Position numbers and translations under genes: made by a program. A model generated the notes under the pieces. The model was not told where the DNA came from, ran no database searches, and saw only the letters and a list, made by a program, of their open reading frames with translations. From Marsupella aquatica (taxonomy: Eukaryota > Marchantiophyta): DNA of 64,000 nucleotides. The number at the start of each line of letters is the position of its first letter. Position 1 is the stretch's first letter. Shown here piece by piece: positions 13,319 to 28,179 of this stretch. Location of the stretch: NCBI GenBank assembly GCA_973895155.1, contig OZ316894.1, positions 16,554,001 through 16,618,000 on the forward strand, written 5' to 3'.

Positions 13319-13949
13319 GGAGGCAGCATCGACATTTTCGGTTCAGCACACAATCATCTATGACGAAGAAGAAGCGAAAGAAAACGCCCTCATCGATCAT
13401 GCGATACACAAACAACAGAAGACGTCATGCTCTAAGAACTCACCGAATCTGTTCGTGCATAGCCAAAGGCTTCGGCCTCGCTTTCCTCTGACGGCCGTTC
13501 ATCATCCTGCTATCCATTCGCAAGATCACATATCAATCCATCCCCACGCAGACCTCCAAACGCCCCCTCCCGCACCGACCTCCTCCCTCTCACTCACTCA
13601 CTCACTCACTCACTCACACACTCAATCCACTGAAACGACATAGTCTACATGATTCCAACCACTTCAAGCATTCGCGTCTGCTATCGCGTCTCACAATAAT
13701 CGCGTTCCAGTAGCTGCTTCCCACGGTCTCTCTCTGATAGACTGACGACTTTATCCCCGATTCCACTTTCTCGTCAAAAGCTTCCTCTCCTTCCTTCTTT
13801 CTCAGCTGCGAGACTTGTCACAAGCTTGCCTTCCTTCCTTCCTTCCGTCCACGCCCGTCTGGAGTCTCTCTCCGGGTCCAAAGAAACAGAGGAGCGGAGT
13901 AATCAATCACCTACACTGGCGCCTGATTGCGGTACAGGTTCCGTAGTCC
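13319..13949 (-). promoter_or_regulatory. Upstream/5' UTR region of the TBC gene with microsatellites
   Basis: This pyrimidine-rich DNA lies upstream of the RabGAP start codon. It contains (CACT)n at about 13,590-13,617 and (TTCC)n at about 13,829-13,846. On the transcribed strand these are GA-rich, as often seen in plant core promoters and 5' UTRs. No TATA box was assigned with confidence. Confidence 0.4.
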
Positions 13950-14575
13950 TACTAGTAGAGTAGGCATTATTATTACGACCACGTTACCCGAAACTCGACG
14001 ATCCATGTGAGACGGGAACTACCGTAAAACAGAGTAATGCAGTTCAGTACCGATCACTGCAGTACAACATGCCGTAGTGCTACCACGAACAGCGCAGTAG
14101 CCGAGAGTTATTTTACTAGTAAAGTAGGCATTATTGCGACCACGTTATCTGAAACTCGACGATCCGTGGGAGTCTGGAACTACCATAAAACAGAGTAATG
14201 CAGTTACTCATCACTGCAGTACAACATGCCGTAGTGCTACCACGAACAGCGCAGTAGCCGAGAGTTATTTTACTAGGAAAGTAGGCATTATTAGGACCAC
14301 GTTTTCTAAAAACTGGAACTACCGCCAAACAGAGTAATAGAGTTCACTACTCATCACCGCAGTACAACATGCCGTAGCGCTACCACTAACAGCGCAGTGG
14401 CCAGGAATGAATTACCACGTAGTAAAGTAGGCATTATGACTACCACGTTAACTGAAACTCGACGATCCATGGGAGACAGGAACTACCGTAAAACAGAGTA
14501 ATGCAGTTCGGTACTCCTCACTGCAGTACAACATGCCGTAGTGCTACCACGACAGGGCAGTAGCCGAGTGTCAAT
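13950..14575. repeat. Tandem array, four copies of a ~146-164-bp unit
   Basis: GTAGGCATTAT begins copies at 13,960, 14,124, 14,281 and 14,427, giving periods of 164, 157 and 146. Each unit carries CCACGTTA, AACTCGACGATCC, AACTACCGTAAAACAGAGTA (variants) and TACAACATGCCGTAG. The third copy lacks the CTCGACGATCC part. This unit is unrelated in sequence to the array at 1,516-2,140, although the length is similar. Confidence 0.9.
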
Positions 14576-15212
14576 GTGCTTAAAAATGGAAAAAAAAAAA
14601 CCTCCAAAGCGCATTCAAGATTATTGTACATTTAGAATGGACATTTGACTACATCAACAGTTTTGGTCCCAAACACCCCTTCCACTACACATGTGACTAC
14701 ATCTTTTTGTCACAAACACAAAATTTATGTTTGTAATCACAAACAAACACAATTTGTTCTAGACAAAGAATTATGCTTACATTAACCACAAAAACTCAAA
14801 AAATTGAAGAGTAAAAATTAAAGTATCAAACAGCAGAGTAAAACAAAATAACCAATTGAGTTCAGACCAGAGTTTCATACTTAGAGCTTCAATATTCAAA
14901 GGCTGACAATGGATCTTAAGATGTTAGAGAAATTAAAAAATTCATGATCTTATAAGTACTTGACAAAATCTGTCAATGTTATGTTCATCAAAAAATTCTA
15001 ACTTTCTAAAATATTTTAAATTCATTTGAGCATGAAAGGTTGGTGATTGAATTTGATGATATGGTTGCACCTGGTGCTAAGCAATTTGGAAGGCACTTCC
15101 CATAGGTTCATAAAACAATTTGATTTTTTTGGGCAAATCTTTAGTTTATTGAGCAGATCCAAAAAGCACTATCATATTTTTATGTCTAAAGTATTACTCT
15201 ATCGTACACCTC
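14576..15212. other. AT-rich intergenic DNA, nothing recognised
   Basis: Many A/T runs and short direct repeats of CACAAAC near 14,710-14,760. No coding signal. Confidence 0.5.
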
Positions 15213-15800
15213 TTGTAGCATCCCAACCCCAAATTGGGGTCCAGCTAGAGACTTACTCCCGTAGTAACCATTGTCACTCGCTTTGCAACTCACCATCTAG
15301 TTCCTTGAGATCACTTGTGGATGTCAAGCAGCACACCCAAACTACTCACCCCAAAGTTGGAAGCCAACAAACCTCCCTTATGTTTCACTTGTGTGTGCAT
15401 AAGCCTTGTTGTGCTCTCTGTCCCTTGGCCTGGCGAGAGTAGTGATGGATCTCAATTGATGGCATGTGAGAGTACTTAGGACATAGCCTCCCCTCATATA
15501 TGGTTTTGTGGACTTGTCACCCCTGGATCAGCTTTGATACTCTATATCTGATTGTCAACTTATATCTAGTCAGGGCCATAACTTCCGGCTAGTGACTCAG
15601 TTGGCAATGCTACACATAGAATCACTTTCAAGTTGACTGGGAGCTCGTGATGGTGCTCCCATCAACCACTCACAATCTCCTTGCTAATGTGCCTTCTTGG
15701 ACTAAGGGGTATCATGATGGGTCAGCAAGACCTCCAACTTAGTGTTGGTGAGCATCCTTCACACTAGAGTTGTAAGTGTTTGGTCTTTTCAGTATTTTGG
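15213..15800. mobile_element. Degraded LTR-like repeat copy, AT-shifted
   Basis: The block starts with TGTAGCATCCCAACCCC, a form typical of plant LTR 5' ends (TG...). It shares landmarks in the same order with the GC-rich block at about 17,150-17,310: CCTCATATATG, a GGACTTG/GGAGACCTG CACCCCTGGA segment, GGGCCATAACTT versus GCCCATAACTT, and GTTGGCAATGC versus CTGGCAACGCC. This copy is more AT-rich, as expected from C-to-T decay of methylated repeat DNA. No protein domain is visible. Confidence 0.5.
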
Positions 15801-16254
15801 AAGGGTTTGATTGCATATGGCACTCACAAGTAAAAGCCTTTTACAATTTTGATAATTTTAAGTAAATGGACTGTGAGCCTAATGAATTCAAGGCCACCCA
15901 CAGAAAAAATAACTAAACCAAACCCAAGAGACAAAGGGACAAAGAAACCGAGCCCAAGAGACCAAAAGGACCAACAAATAGAGAATATTTTGTAATGTTT
16001 AAAACTTTGTTCCATTATGGTTTTACTGAAGTAAAAGGTGACATGGGCTGTATTCCAAGACACAACCTCTAACCCGGGGTGTCCAACTATACTTTTTTTC
16101 TCTTAGATATTTGTTGGTAGGAACTTATGAATGCTTATATGCTTATATTAAGGGCCTCAAAGTAGTTGGTCCATTGAAGCATCAACTCTCTTAAATGATA
16201 ACTTACCAACAAGTGTGAACCACCTACCACTTTAAACCACTCACTAACCTCATT
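15801..16254. other. AT-rich spacer between LTR-like blocks
   Basis: There is a purine-rich tract of AACCAAACCCAAGAGAC type around 15,915-15,965, duplicated as GAGCCCAAGAGACC. On the minus strand this gives a 79-codon Phe/Leu-rich frame with no recognisable domain. Confidence 0.4.
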
Positions 16255-17766
16255 GCTAGTGCTGGTGAGGATGCAATCAAGTGGTGGACCTCGCCACCCA
16301 GCGCCCTCACCAATCCCAGCACTTGCGCTTAAGTGCCCTTGGTGCCCGAACGCCTCCACGGAATACCTCGAGCAAGCACCCAAGTGCCTCTTGCACCACC
16401 AGCGGCTCCTCCCATACGAAGCCGCACTTGCTCACCTACACGACCGCTACTCAACGATCCTCACTGTCTGCACAAGCAACCAAGCACCTCGGTAAGTAAC
16501 CCCTCGGGATCCAGAACTCCCCCAAGTCTAGCATCCTAACTCAAGCTCAACAGACGTTGGTAAATAGGTCAGCGATAGGTCCTCCCGATGCCATAAGCCG
16601 GAACCAGAACCCACGCCCACTGTCCGTCCAGGACAGCTCCTTCCTTGGGCGCGGCCTGGGTTCCCCCTCGTACCTATCCATCACCAACTGACCACCCTGA
16701 CCTCAGGACATGCTCATGGCCCAAATAGTGTAGCTTGTCCTAAAGCTTGTCCCAAGCTTGTCTCAACACGCTGGGACCAGAACGGCCCCAACTCTAACAA
16801 CCGCTCCCGGTTCGCCCCACTGATGGTCTAGGGACCGAGCGCCCTTGGGACTCAGCCTCCTTACCTACTTGGCCTTGCCTCCCCAAACGCAAGCTCCCTT
16901 GGGAGGCTGAACGCGGCTTGGCTGCTGTTCGGCAGGATTTGGCAAGCGGGCAAGCTAACACCCGCAAACCATGAGAACCCATGGCACCCCCGGACCCATC
17001 TGAGCTCAGGAGGGCGTATCCCTCCTCAAGAGCTTTCCAACGCACCCAAGAAGTCCTTCAACGGATTTCCCGTTGGGAAGATATCGTCATTTCCGTTTGG
17101 CAATTTCCTTTAGTGTCGCGACCACCGCGGCTCACGACTTCGGCTCGGCTTTAGCCCCCAGGGAGACACCACACCCCTCATATATGCTTCTGGAGACCTG
17201 CCACCCCTGGACCGACTTTTGTCCCTAAACATTTGGCCCCCAACCCGGATCCCATCGCGCCTAATGGGCGCGCCACCAACTGGCAACGCCCATAACTTTC
17301 TTGATAGGCATCCGCAAGCGGAGTGCCTTAGCCCGTTGTGACCAGGCCGACCCAGTGCTCATGCCTAGGCCCTCAGGTCTGATCGCCGCTCGGGGCCCCC
17401 GGGCCACAACTTGCGCCCCAAGCGTCCGTTGCCAATGGCGTCAACTCCATTGGCCTTGGGCCCAAGAGGAGCTCACTCCCAAGCCCTCAGAACTCAAAGC
17501 CCATCCGATAGTCCGGACGGCCATCCTTGAATCCGGCCCATTTGCCTTTGACCCGACCAGCCATAGGCTAGTCCAAGCCCTTAGTGTGTGTTCCCAGCTT
17601 GGCCCCTTGCCTCGCCAGTGCCACGTCTCATTGCCCACAAGTCTCCCCATGCTAAGTCCTCCCCGGATGGTTTATCCGGGCCTGGACCATAAGGGAGCTC
17701 GGCGTCGGAGTCAGCGACGCCAGAGCTAAGTGTTAAGGTAGTCGAGTTCCGCGACTAATCCTAACA
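16255..17766. mobile_element. GC-rich LTR-like / retroelement-derived repeat
   Basis: The block is markedly GC-rich compared with its AT-rich flanks. Its first ~330 bp (about 16,265-16,590) reappear in the same orientation at 63,675-64,000. Shared phrases include CAACGCCCTCACCAATCCC (variant), AAGTGCCCTTGGTGCCCGAA, CACTGTCTGCACAAGCAACC and TCTAGCATCCTAACTCAA. The block ends near TTCCGCGACTAATCCTAACA. A 142-codon plus-strand frame (17,301-17,729) is Pro/Arg/Ser-rich with no gag, protease, RT or integrase motif, so I do not call it a gene. Most likely this is LTR or untranslated retroelement sequence, or a non-autonomous element. Confidence 0.6.
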
Positions 17767-18303
17767 TCTACCTTTAACATGAATTGTAGTAAGGTTTTCT
17801 CCATGTTCATTAATTTAAACTTTACTTTTCAATTTCTCAAAATTTTTTTATGGTTATCAGACGTAAATATTTCTGCTTGGGTCAGACATGAAAGTCTTGT
17901 TCATAAAGTACCTATTTATGACCACAAGTGATGCAAGCTTTCCTATAAATGACCAGAAATGCTGATTTGACCACAAGTGATGCAGGAGTGGGTTGCAGAC
18001 CAGGTCATTGGATGACAATAGTGAATTGTCCTTTGTTGTGCACAACATGCTAATCTTACCTGGGGTGATTTGTATCTCAGCATGGTTGTTTTAAGACAGC
18101 ATCAGTACCACAGTGAAGGTCTGCAATTTGAACTTTTTTCAATTTAAACTGAGTATTGGAGAACCTTTATGTCCACTACCTACTACAGTCTACCTTGCCT
18201 AAGTGGAGGCTCCCTGGAAGACACCCAAACTTGAACTTATCCACAGTGTGCACTGTTATAAGTGCATGCAATATCATTTATGCACTTCTTCCCCCTTCCC
18301 CCC
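17767..18303. other. AT-rich intergenic DNA with a short duplicated phrase
   Basis: GACCACAAGTGATGCA occurs twice, at about 17,920 and 17,970, separated by GCTTTCCTATAAATGACCAG. No gene recognised. Confidence 0.4.

Positions 18304-18334
<31 letters not shown>
18304..18334. repeat. (AC)n microsatellite
   Basis: About 15 uninterrupted AC dinucleotides follow a C-rich stretch. Confidence 0.97.
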
Positions 18335-18337
<3 letters not shown>

Positions 18338-18766
18338 CTGCACTATCCAATAAGTGCATCTGAAATTGCTTAAGCACTTCCTCATATGTCTTGTCAGGTC
18401 ATACAATTGGACTCCACATACCCCAAACCGGAGTAGTGCATGAAACTACCCTATGTAGTTGTCTGCTGCACTTATCAATAAATGTTTCTAACATATACAT
18501 TTCAGTAATTGATTAATGCATGTGCATTCTTATAGATGGAAATGCACTTATATATTTGTCAGTAACTGATGTTGAAGTGCGTTTTTTGTGCATTTACAAA
18601 GGAAAACACTGAAGCATTAAGGGACTACACGACCAGCCTGCAGTTACCCATAGAATGCACTTATGCACGACAGACTCTACTTGGGGAGAGGGATAATAAA
18701 CTGAGCAAAGATTACATATTTCAAAGTGCCAAAAAAACAAAAGCTCCCAACCAGGATACATGATCC

Positions 18767-18794
18767 TTTAGGGTTTAGGGTTTAGGGTTTAGGT
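18767..18794 (+). repeat. Interstitial telomere-type repeat (TTTAGGG, ~4 units)
   Basis: CTTTAGGG followed by three TTTAGGG-type units (the last incomplete). This is the Arabidopsis-type plant telomere heptamer. Ordinary repeat and gene DNA continues on both sides, so this is an internal tract and not a chromosome end. Confidence 0.9.
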
Positions 18795-19330
18795 GCGGAG
18801 TTGGCTGAGATGTAATACTCAAGGGCGGTGAGCCCGAGGGGTTACAGCCCATTGTCCCCAAGTGGGGATGAGTTACCAAGAGTAAGCCCCAAGTGAAAAT
18901 TTTGAAATATCCACCTGACTTTTACACTGCAAAACTGTTGTCTGTCACTTGAGTCTTACTTGTATTCTCATTCAACTTTGAGAATCCACAGGCCAGGCTG
19001 CCATAGGGGTTCCATGGCTCAGGCGGGGTAATGCCTCATAACCATCTGTAGAGTGGCTCACGTGAGGTATCTCATAACCAATTATCGAATACAAGGGGTT
19101 CTGTGGCTTAGCTGGGGTAATGCCACATCATTTTCTATAGGAATTCAAAGCAAAAACTTCACCAGGGGTTTAAGCTCTTACAAAGTGTGGATGCTCTCAC
19201 ATTTGTTTTCCATCCACCCCCTCTCAATGCCACCCCATTTTGCAAATCTCCCCCCAGATGTTGGGAATGAATCTGGGCCGCAGAAACAACACAGGGTGAC
19301 CCCAGGGTACTCTTCCTATACGGTATGAAA
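18795..19330. repeat. Diverged short direct repeats, possible SINE-like DNA
   Basis: GGGGTTCCATGGCTCAGGCG (ends about 19,027) and GGGGTTCTGTGGCTTAGCTG (about 19,095) are diverged copies of one unit, each followed by GGGGTAATGCC. TGGCTTAGCTGG fits a Pol III box A consensus, but I see no matching box B at the right distance. A tRNA-derived SINE is possible and not shown. Confidence 0.3.
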
Positions 19331-19833
19331 AGGGGTTGGTGGGTGACAAGAGGCGAATCGAAAAAGGCTTTTTCACCTTATCTTTCCGAGAGCTGGAATG
19401 CAGCTCTCTTGTGATGCAGCTGCTTTCTGCCCTTTGCTTTGTTGTCGTCCAAGATTGTCATCAGTGTGGAGACCACTTCAATCTATCGACCACTGATCAT
19501 CACCGTCAGCAGCAGCACCAGTTCTTCTCAATTTGTGTGAATTGAGAAGTGCACTTAGTTGATTGTTGCGAACTGTGGAAAGAAGAGGAACGTCACTGCG
19601 AGCTCGTTCCAGTGAGTAGTGGATTGTGGGTGTGTACATTGGCGAATTGCAGAAGGAGGTGGACGGCGAAGGTCTTGCTTGCAGCGAGCAGTGAGTCAAT
19701 CATTCTGCAGGAGAGCCCTAGCCCAGGCTGCAGGGAAGGGAGGCTGTTGTCGATTGATTGCAGTGTCTTTCAGCCCCCCAGTCCTAACGGTAGTAGCGAG
19801 TTCTTTAGTGGGCAGCGGCCCACGAGTGGACAT

Positions 19834-23540
<3,707 letters not shown>

Positions 23541-26068
23541 GATCTCATGTTGCTCGCTGGTTGTTCTGTTATACCATTCGAACAGTGTCCTTTTATCACG
23601 TGTCACCGACCTTGTAAATTCGATAATTGAGCTTCCTTGTAAATTTGTTTGGAGTACAGAATGGGAATGCTGTCGATGATTAGAAACCAAAGTTTATGGT
23701 GGAGGCCGCCTAAGGGAGATCTGCAAATCCAAAATTGGCTTTATTTAATTCCCAATAAGGGAAACTAATTCGCGGACAAGCCTCATCAAACGACTTATTA
23801 CCTCGTAAGCTGGGTACCAAGGAGAAACAATGTTGGCCAGAAGTCTCATTGAAGACGCACCATGTTGCAAGTCAGCACAGCTTCACTCCCTAAATTATGT
23901 CATATAACCTCGTATTCTATGTGCCAAATGACTCTGACGCACAGGGGTCTAACGTAGTTCCCTTTCCATGACTAGTAGACCTAACAAAGGCTGTCTGGAC
24001 CCTGGAAAGGAATTATATTTGTTTGACTATCATTCATATCTCCTTTGGTGCTAGTCACGGCCGTTCGTTAGACATGGCATCAGTAATGTTTAGGTGAACC
24101 TGGGAAATTTATGTCAAACACCAGACTCCCTGTAGAGCTTCATGCAATGCCTCATTATGGCCCTCTATGTTGATATTGGGACTCCTAACATACAACTCTG
24201 GAATCGACAATCTCTGAAGAGGCCAGCGACGGATTTTCATGGACTCGGGATGTCCATTGTTCTCCATGGTGTGTAATCAGAGCCCTCCTTCAATTGATTC
24301 TTATAGATCATAAATTCTTTGGACATTTAATGCCAAGTACGTACTACTGTCGAATCTGCTATCTTGAAGAAGACCAAAGATCGCCAACGTAATTGTGATG
24401 TGCATTGGTTTCCAAACGATGAGTGTATTATTCTTTGTAACTTTTGTACAGTAGGTCTGCCGACGGCCAATAGTCCCCAAGCTAGAGTGAGTGTCCCCAA
24501 ACATAGGTTCAATTAATCTCATTCCAATTTTTTGATTCTGATCCTAAAATTATCACTGCAGGGAATACTTCGCCGTGATTGATTCTAGCTAGTGAGCTAA
24601 TATCGTGATTGCTGTTTTGTGGATCCATCGTAAAGATCTCCATGACTCTGTAGTCATGGGTTGTATGGGTCAGATCTTCGAACATCGATAAAGTGAAGCT
24701 CCATTTTCACAATTCAAAGTCTCAGCTCAGAGCACACTTTCGCCATCGAGAGAAATCACTGATGCCTCTTTCTTGAGACATAATTGAAGCGAGCTCAAAA
24801 TCCGATAGTGATACCAGAATGTAGAGACGAAATGCTGTCGCATTATAAGCACAAAATAGCGATGGGATCATTCTCTATAACATTTTGCGTTTCAAAGTTA
24901 CCAATCAATCATTGAGGGATGCCTGAGGAAGCTGATCCTCAGTGTTTCAGAGCTCGAAAAAGTGATCCTCAACGCCTCGTCGTTAACGGTGAGGACTTCT
25001 GCTCAAGGGTGATTGCTTTTGGCCATAGAGAAATTGCAATTTTCTTCGCAGGATTTGGCATATCATAACTCTTAATGAGTTAGACATCTCATAACGTTTT
25101 CCTTTGCTAGCCTTAACCTAGTAATATGAACGAGACACTTCTTACAGTAACCTGAAGCTAGTAATTAAGGTACATCAAGTTCTGAAATTTGCGAACGCCC
25201 TACTTGATCTTACACGCATAGAAATTTTGCTCATAGCCAAACCTGGGAGGACTTGTCCAGCACTTGTGTCCAGACCATACCTTTTTTGCCAATTACTTCT
25301 GATTTTTAGCTCCAGTGTATGGCATGATTACGAGTAGCTTAAGTTCCCCGAAAATCCATTTGACATTCTTGTCTAGACCGCGTATAACTGTAGTCACATG
25401 TTACTTCTGGGCCGCTTTTAATTTACTCAAGAAACATTCTAGTGCGCAAGCCTCCACGACACTTTTCGAGCATCACTGACAAGTCAAGTAAGATGAATGA
25501 CCGAATCAATCAAGCGAATCACAATCAATAAATATTGGCACACATGAATGGCGTGTGCACACAGAGTACATAATGAATTGCACACTACAGAAAAATAACT
25601 GAATACACTCCCCCGACTGAGTGACCGACAGTACAGCAAAAGCCTCGCCTACCTCTCCAATAGGTCCGTGCGGAGACCCGAGTCCAAAATCCCTGAATTG
25701 GAACAAAACAAATTCCTAAAGCTGATCTGACAACAATGGTTTTGGACGAAATCTTCCACTGGCATCGTAGGCAGAGCTGGTCGGTCACCATTTTCCCAAA
25801 AGAATTCCAAGCAATTTTGCTTTTCATCGGTAAGTACTGTAGCTAACACAGAGAAGCAGGTGAGGTGAGAGACGAGTGCTGCTCCTGATCGATTGATGAT
25901 CGATTGCACGAATTGTTATTCATTCTCGGGGAATAGAGAGTTCGCCGTCTCTTCCTTTCCTGACTCACACTCAAATATTCCCACCTGCTGCTATCTCCGA
26001 CTTGAAGACGCTCAATTGAGCCGGCCAGCCAGCTAGCGAGTAAGAGGAGCAGCTACGTCCCTAAACGA
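23541..26068. other. 2.5-kb intergenic stretch, no gene recognised
   Basis: Stop-rich on both strands. Minus-strand frames at 25,506-25,909 reach 86 codons without a known domain. The part near 25,830-26,060 is pyrimidine-rich and could be promoter DNA. No tandem arrays were noticed. Confidence 0.5.
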
Positions 26069-26272
26069 ATGGCAACTTATGATTTCCACATGCCAGAACA
26101 AGCGAAGACAGGCCAAGCGAATCGTCCTTCGCTCTGCCGTGTTGTGTCGACCATAAGCTTCTTACTGGAAATTGATGATTCCCTCCTGGAGCGCCGCACC
26201 ACACCATTCAAACCTTCCCTTAACGACGATAACATTTCTTCCTCGTTCGAGCTCCTCTACTCGGTCCAATAG
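26069..26272 (+). CDS. Small hypothetical ORF, 67 aa, doubtful
   Basis: The frame starts with ATGGC in a fair plant context and ends in TAG. The middle, RVVSTISFLLE, is helix-like and faintly recalls the first helix of P/U-type cyclins, but too little aligns to claim that. It could also be an upstream ORF or chance. It lies between the NSI/SNAT gene and the convergently oriented lipase-like gene. Confidence 0.15.
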   Translation: MATYDFHMPEQAKTGQANRPSLCRVVSTISFLLEIDDSLLERRTTPFKPSLNDDNISSSFELLYSVQ

Positions 26273-26787
26273 ACCAGTTCGAAGAGCCCACTCCACCCTC
26301 GTACCAACCAAAGCCAATTCGGCATAGTTCCCGAAAGGCTAAGCTGCTGCTAAGTCGTTTTCCAGGGAAGGACGAACACCCTACCCGTCTGAATGGTCAA
26401 TGCGCACTTGGCCTAAATATCGCAGAAGATCATTTCTTTCATCCATCCTTCCTGTGCTTTGCTTGTGAATATCATTCATTTTCTACTACCCCGGCGAAGA
26501 TGTTCCCAACCGTCCGCTGAAGAATCCCCTCCAGCGATGAAGAAGCCCGTCTGTAAACAAGCTGCAGAATGAATTCTCCCTCTCTCTGCCTTCCCTCGAG
26601 AACGATGCAAAGTGATGGTGCCAGATGACAGTCAATAAAGCGCATACGACTCACCTGCATGAATGGATTGGCAAATGTGCGCGCGAAAGGGTCTGTCGGT
26701 CTTTTGCTGGATGACTCGACCAAGAAGAGAAAACAGCTGAAGATGGTGAGTAGCAACCCAGGTGCAGTAGCTACGGCGAAACATGGG
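26273..26787. other. 3' flank of the lipase-like gene
   Basis: No plausible gene. The part next to 26,788 is probably 3' UTR of the minus-strand hydrolase gene. Confidence 0.4.
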
Positions 26788-27861
26788 CTAAGGTGCGTGC
26801 CACTGCTCGACGCGCTGCTTAAGCCATGCTGTGATGTCTTTCACGAGGATGGCCACGTTCTCGTCCGTTTCGCCCTGCAGGAGAGAGTGCCGCATCCCTT
26901 TGTACAGCTTGAGCGACTTGTCGGCGCTCTTAGCCGTCTCATAGAGGGCGATGCTCACGGCGGGTTCCGTCACCACATCCTGGTCACCATGGATGATGAG
27001 CACCGGGAGGCTCACGTCCTGCAGACGACTCTCCAACACGGCCGTGACCCGAAGCAGCTCCGTCACAGTGCCGAGACGAGGCTTGCCGGCGTACCGTCCA
27101 GGATTGTTCCGCGCCAGCTCTCTCTTCCACGGATGCGTCACTGATTTGTCCACCAGATCATTGCTGGGAACAATGGCCCAGGTAGGGAAGACATACGCGA
27201 GCAGGATCAGAATTTGCGGCAGCGGCCACGGCGGTCTCATGCCGTCCGAGATTTTGCACATTGCCGCCGCGAGGATCGCTCCGTTCCACTCCTCGGGCTC
27301 TCGGAAGTGGATGAGCAAGCAGATGGCCCCGCCTAGCGACTCGCCATACAGGAATTTTTTCGGAACACCTCGGAACTCGTCCGTCTCCAGCACAGAGTGA
27401 AAGAACTCCAGGCAATCCTGCGCGCAGCTATCCACATCCGGGATGTAGCCCTTCAGCCCCTCCGATTTGCCGTGGCCTTGCAGATCGGATGCCACCGCCA
27501 CATACCCCATATCCGTGAACAGAAGCGCAGTGTTCTGGAACGTCCAGCTAATGTTGTTGCCATAGCCGTGCACCATACAGATGATCGCCTTCGGCTTCGG
27601 GTGATCTAGAGGCACCCACACTTGAGTGAACAGCTTCACCCCTCTAGAAGACTTGAAGAAGCTCTGCCGATTCTCAACCCTCTTCACACGAAAGTACTCT
27701 TCCTCCGGCATATCTCCCCACGGAAACGCAGGAATGTGATCGGAGACCGGACTGCTCGCAGATAACACATTCGCCTCTTTTGACACCGCCAACTGGTCCA
27801 TAGCTGCATGCTCCTCTAGCGATTCTGCTTCGCTCGCTCCGTCCGTCTCTCCAGCCAACAA
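26788..27861 (-). CDS. Monoacylglycerol lipase-like alpha/beta hydrolase, 357 aa, single exon
   Basis: This intact frame is of the plant monoacylglycerol lipase / caffeoyl-shikimate-esterase-like family (hydrolase_4 / serine aminopeptidase S33 fold). The oxyanion motif is MVHGYGN (His98-Gly99). The nucleophile elbow is GESLG with Ser175. The acid is Asp295 in HGDQDVVTEP and the histidine is His325 in GMRHSLLQGE. The DLQGHGKSEG motif at 126-135 is characteristic. The cap runs through residues of about 190-270. The first ~50 residues are acidic with no clear signal peptide, so a cytosolic or membrane-peripheral site is likely. Members cleave monoacylglycerols or other esters; the actual substrate cannot be read from sequence. 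The stop is TAG at 26,788-26,790. ATG 27,861 is the most upstream; Met21 or Met51 are alternatives. Family members usually have 320-390 residues, so the length is normal. Confidence 0.92.
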   Translation of the reverse strand: MLAGETDGASEAESLEEHAAMDQLAVSKEANVLSASSPVSDHIPAFPWGDMPEEEYFRVKRVENRQSFFKSSRGVKLFTQVWVPLDHPKPKAIICMVHGYGNNISWTFQNTALLFTDMGYVAVASDLQGHGKSEGLKGYIPDVDSCAQDCLEFFHSVLETDEFRGVPKKFLYGESLGGAICLLIHFREPEEWNGAILAAAMCKISDGMRPPWPLPQILILLAYVFPTWAIVPSNDLVDKSVTHPWKRELARNNPGRYAGKPRLGTVTELLRVTAVLESRLQDVSLPVLIIHGDQDVVTEPAVSIALYETAKSADKSLKLYKGMRHSLLQGETDENVAILVKDITAWLKQRVEQWHAP

Positions 27862-28179
27862 TTAATCAGTCAATTCAATTCAATCAATCAATCAATCCTC
27901 GTCAACATGGCTGAAAAGGAGGACAGACATTGCAATCAGAATTCCGGTCCCAATCCTCGAGCATCTAGCACCGATTCACGAACCCAACACCAGCCTTCGA
28001 AAGCTGACCTCGCAAAGCAAGAATCACAGGACTGATGAGCAAGAATCACCCAATTCAATTGTCGACATCACTGAGCTCACGTGACCTCTCGAAGGTGAGC
28101 CATTGGAGCTTAGTCGGCTATTTATATCAATGCACGAAGTGCAGTACTGTGGTAGCAGAGTACTGTACTGTAGTCCGGT
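27862..28179. other. Upstream region of the lipase-like gene
   Basis: This stretch carries AATC-type short repeats (CAATTCAATTCAATCAATCA) directly before the start codon, likely 5' UTR/promoter. No conserved element identified. Confidence 0.35.

Noticed and set aside
17301-17729. 142-codon plus-strand frame in GC-rich DNA
   Set aside because: Pro/Arg/Ser-rich with no domain. GC-rich repeat DNA has few stop codons by chance, and it lies inside an LTR-like block.
18767-18794. Chromosome end
   Set aside because: Only about four heptamers, with gene-bearing DNA on both sides.
26069-26272. P/U-type cyclin gene
   Set aside because: Only a vague helix similarity over about ten residues, with no cyclin-box motifs afterwards and an early stop.
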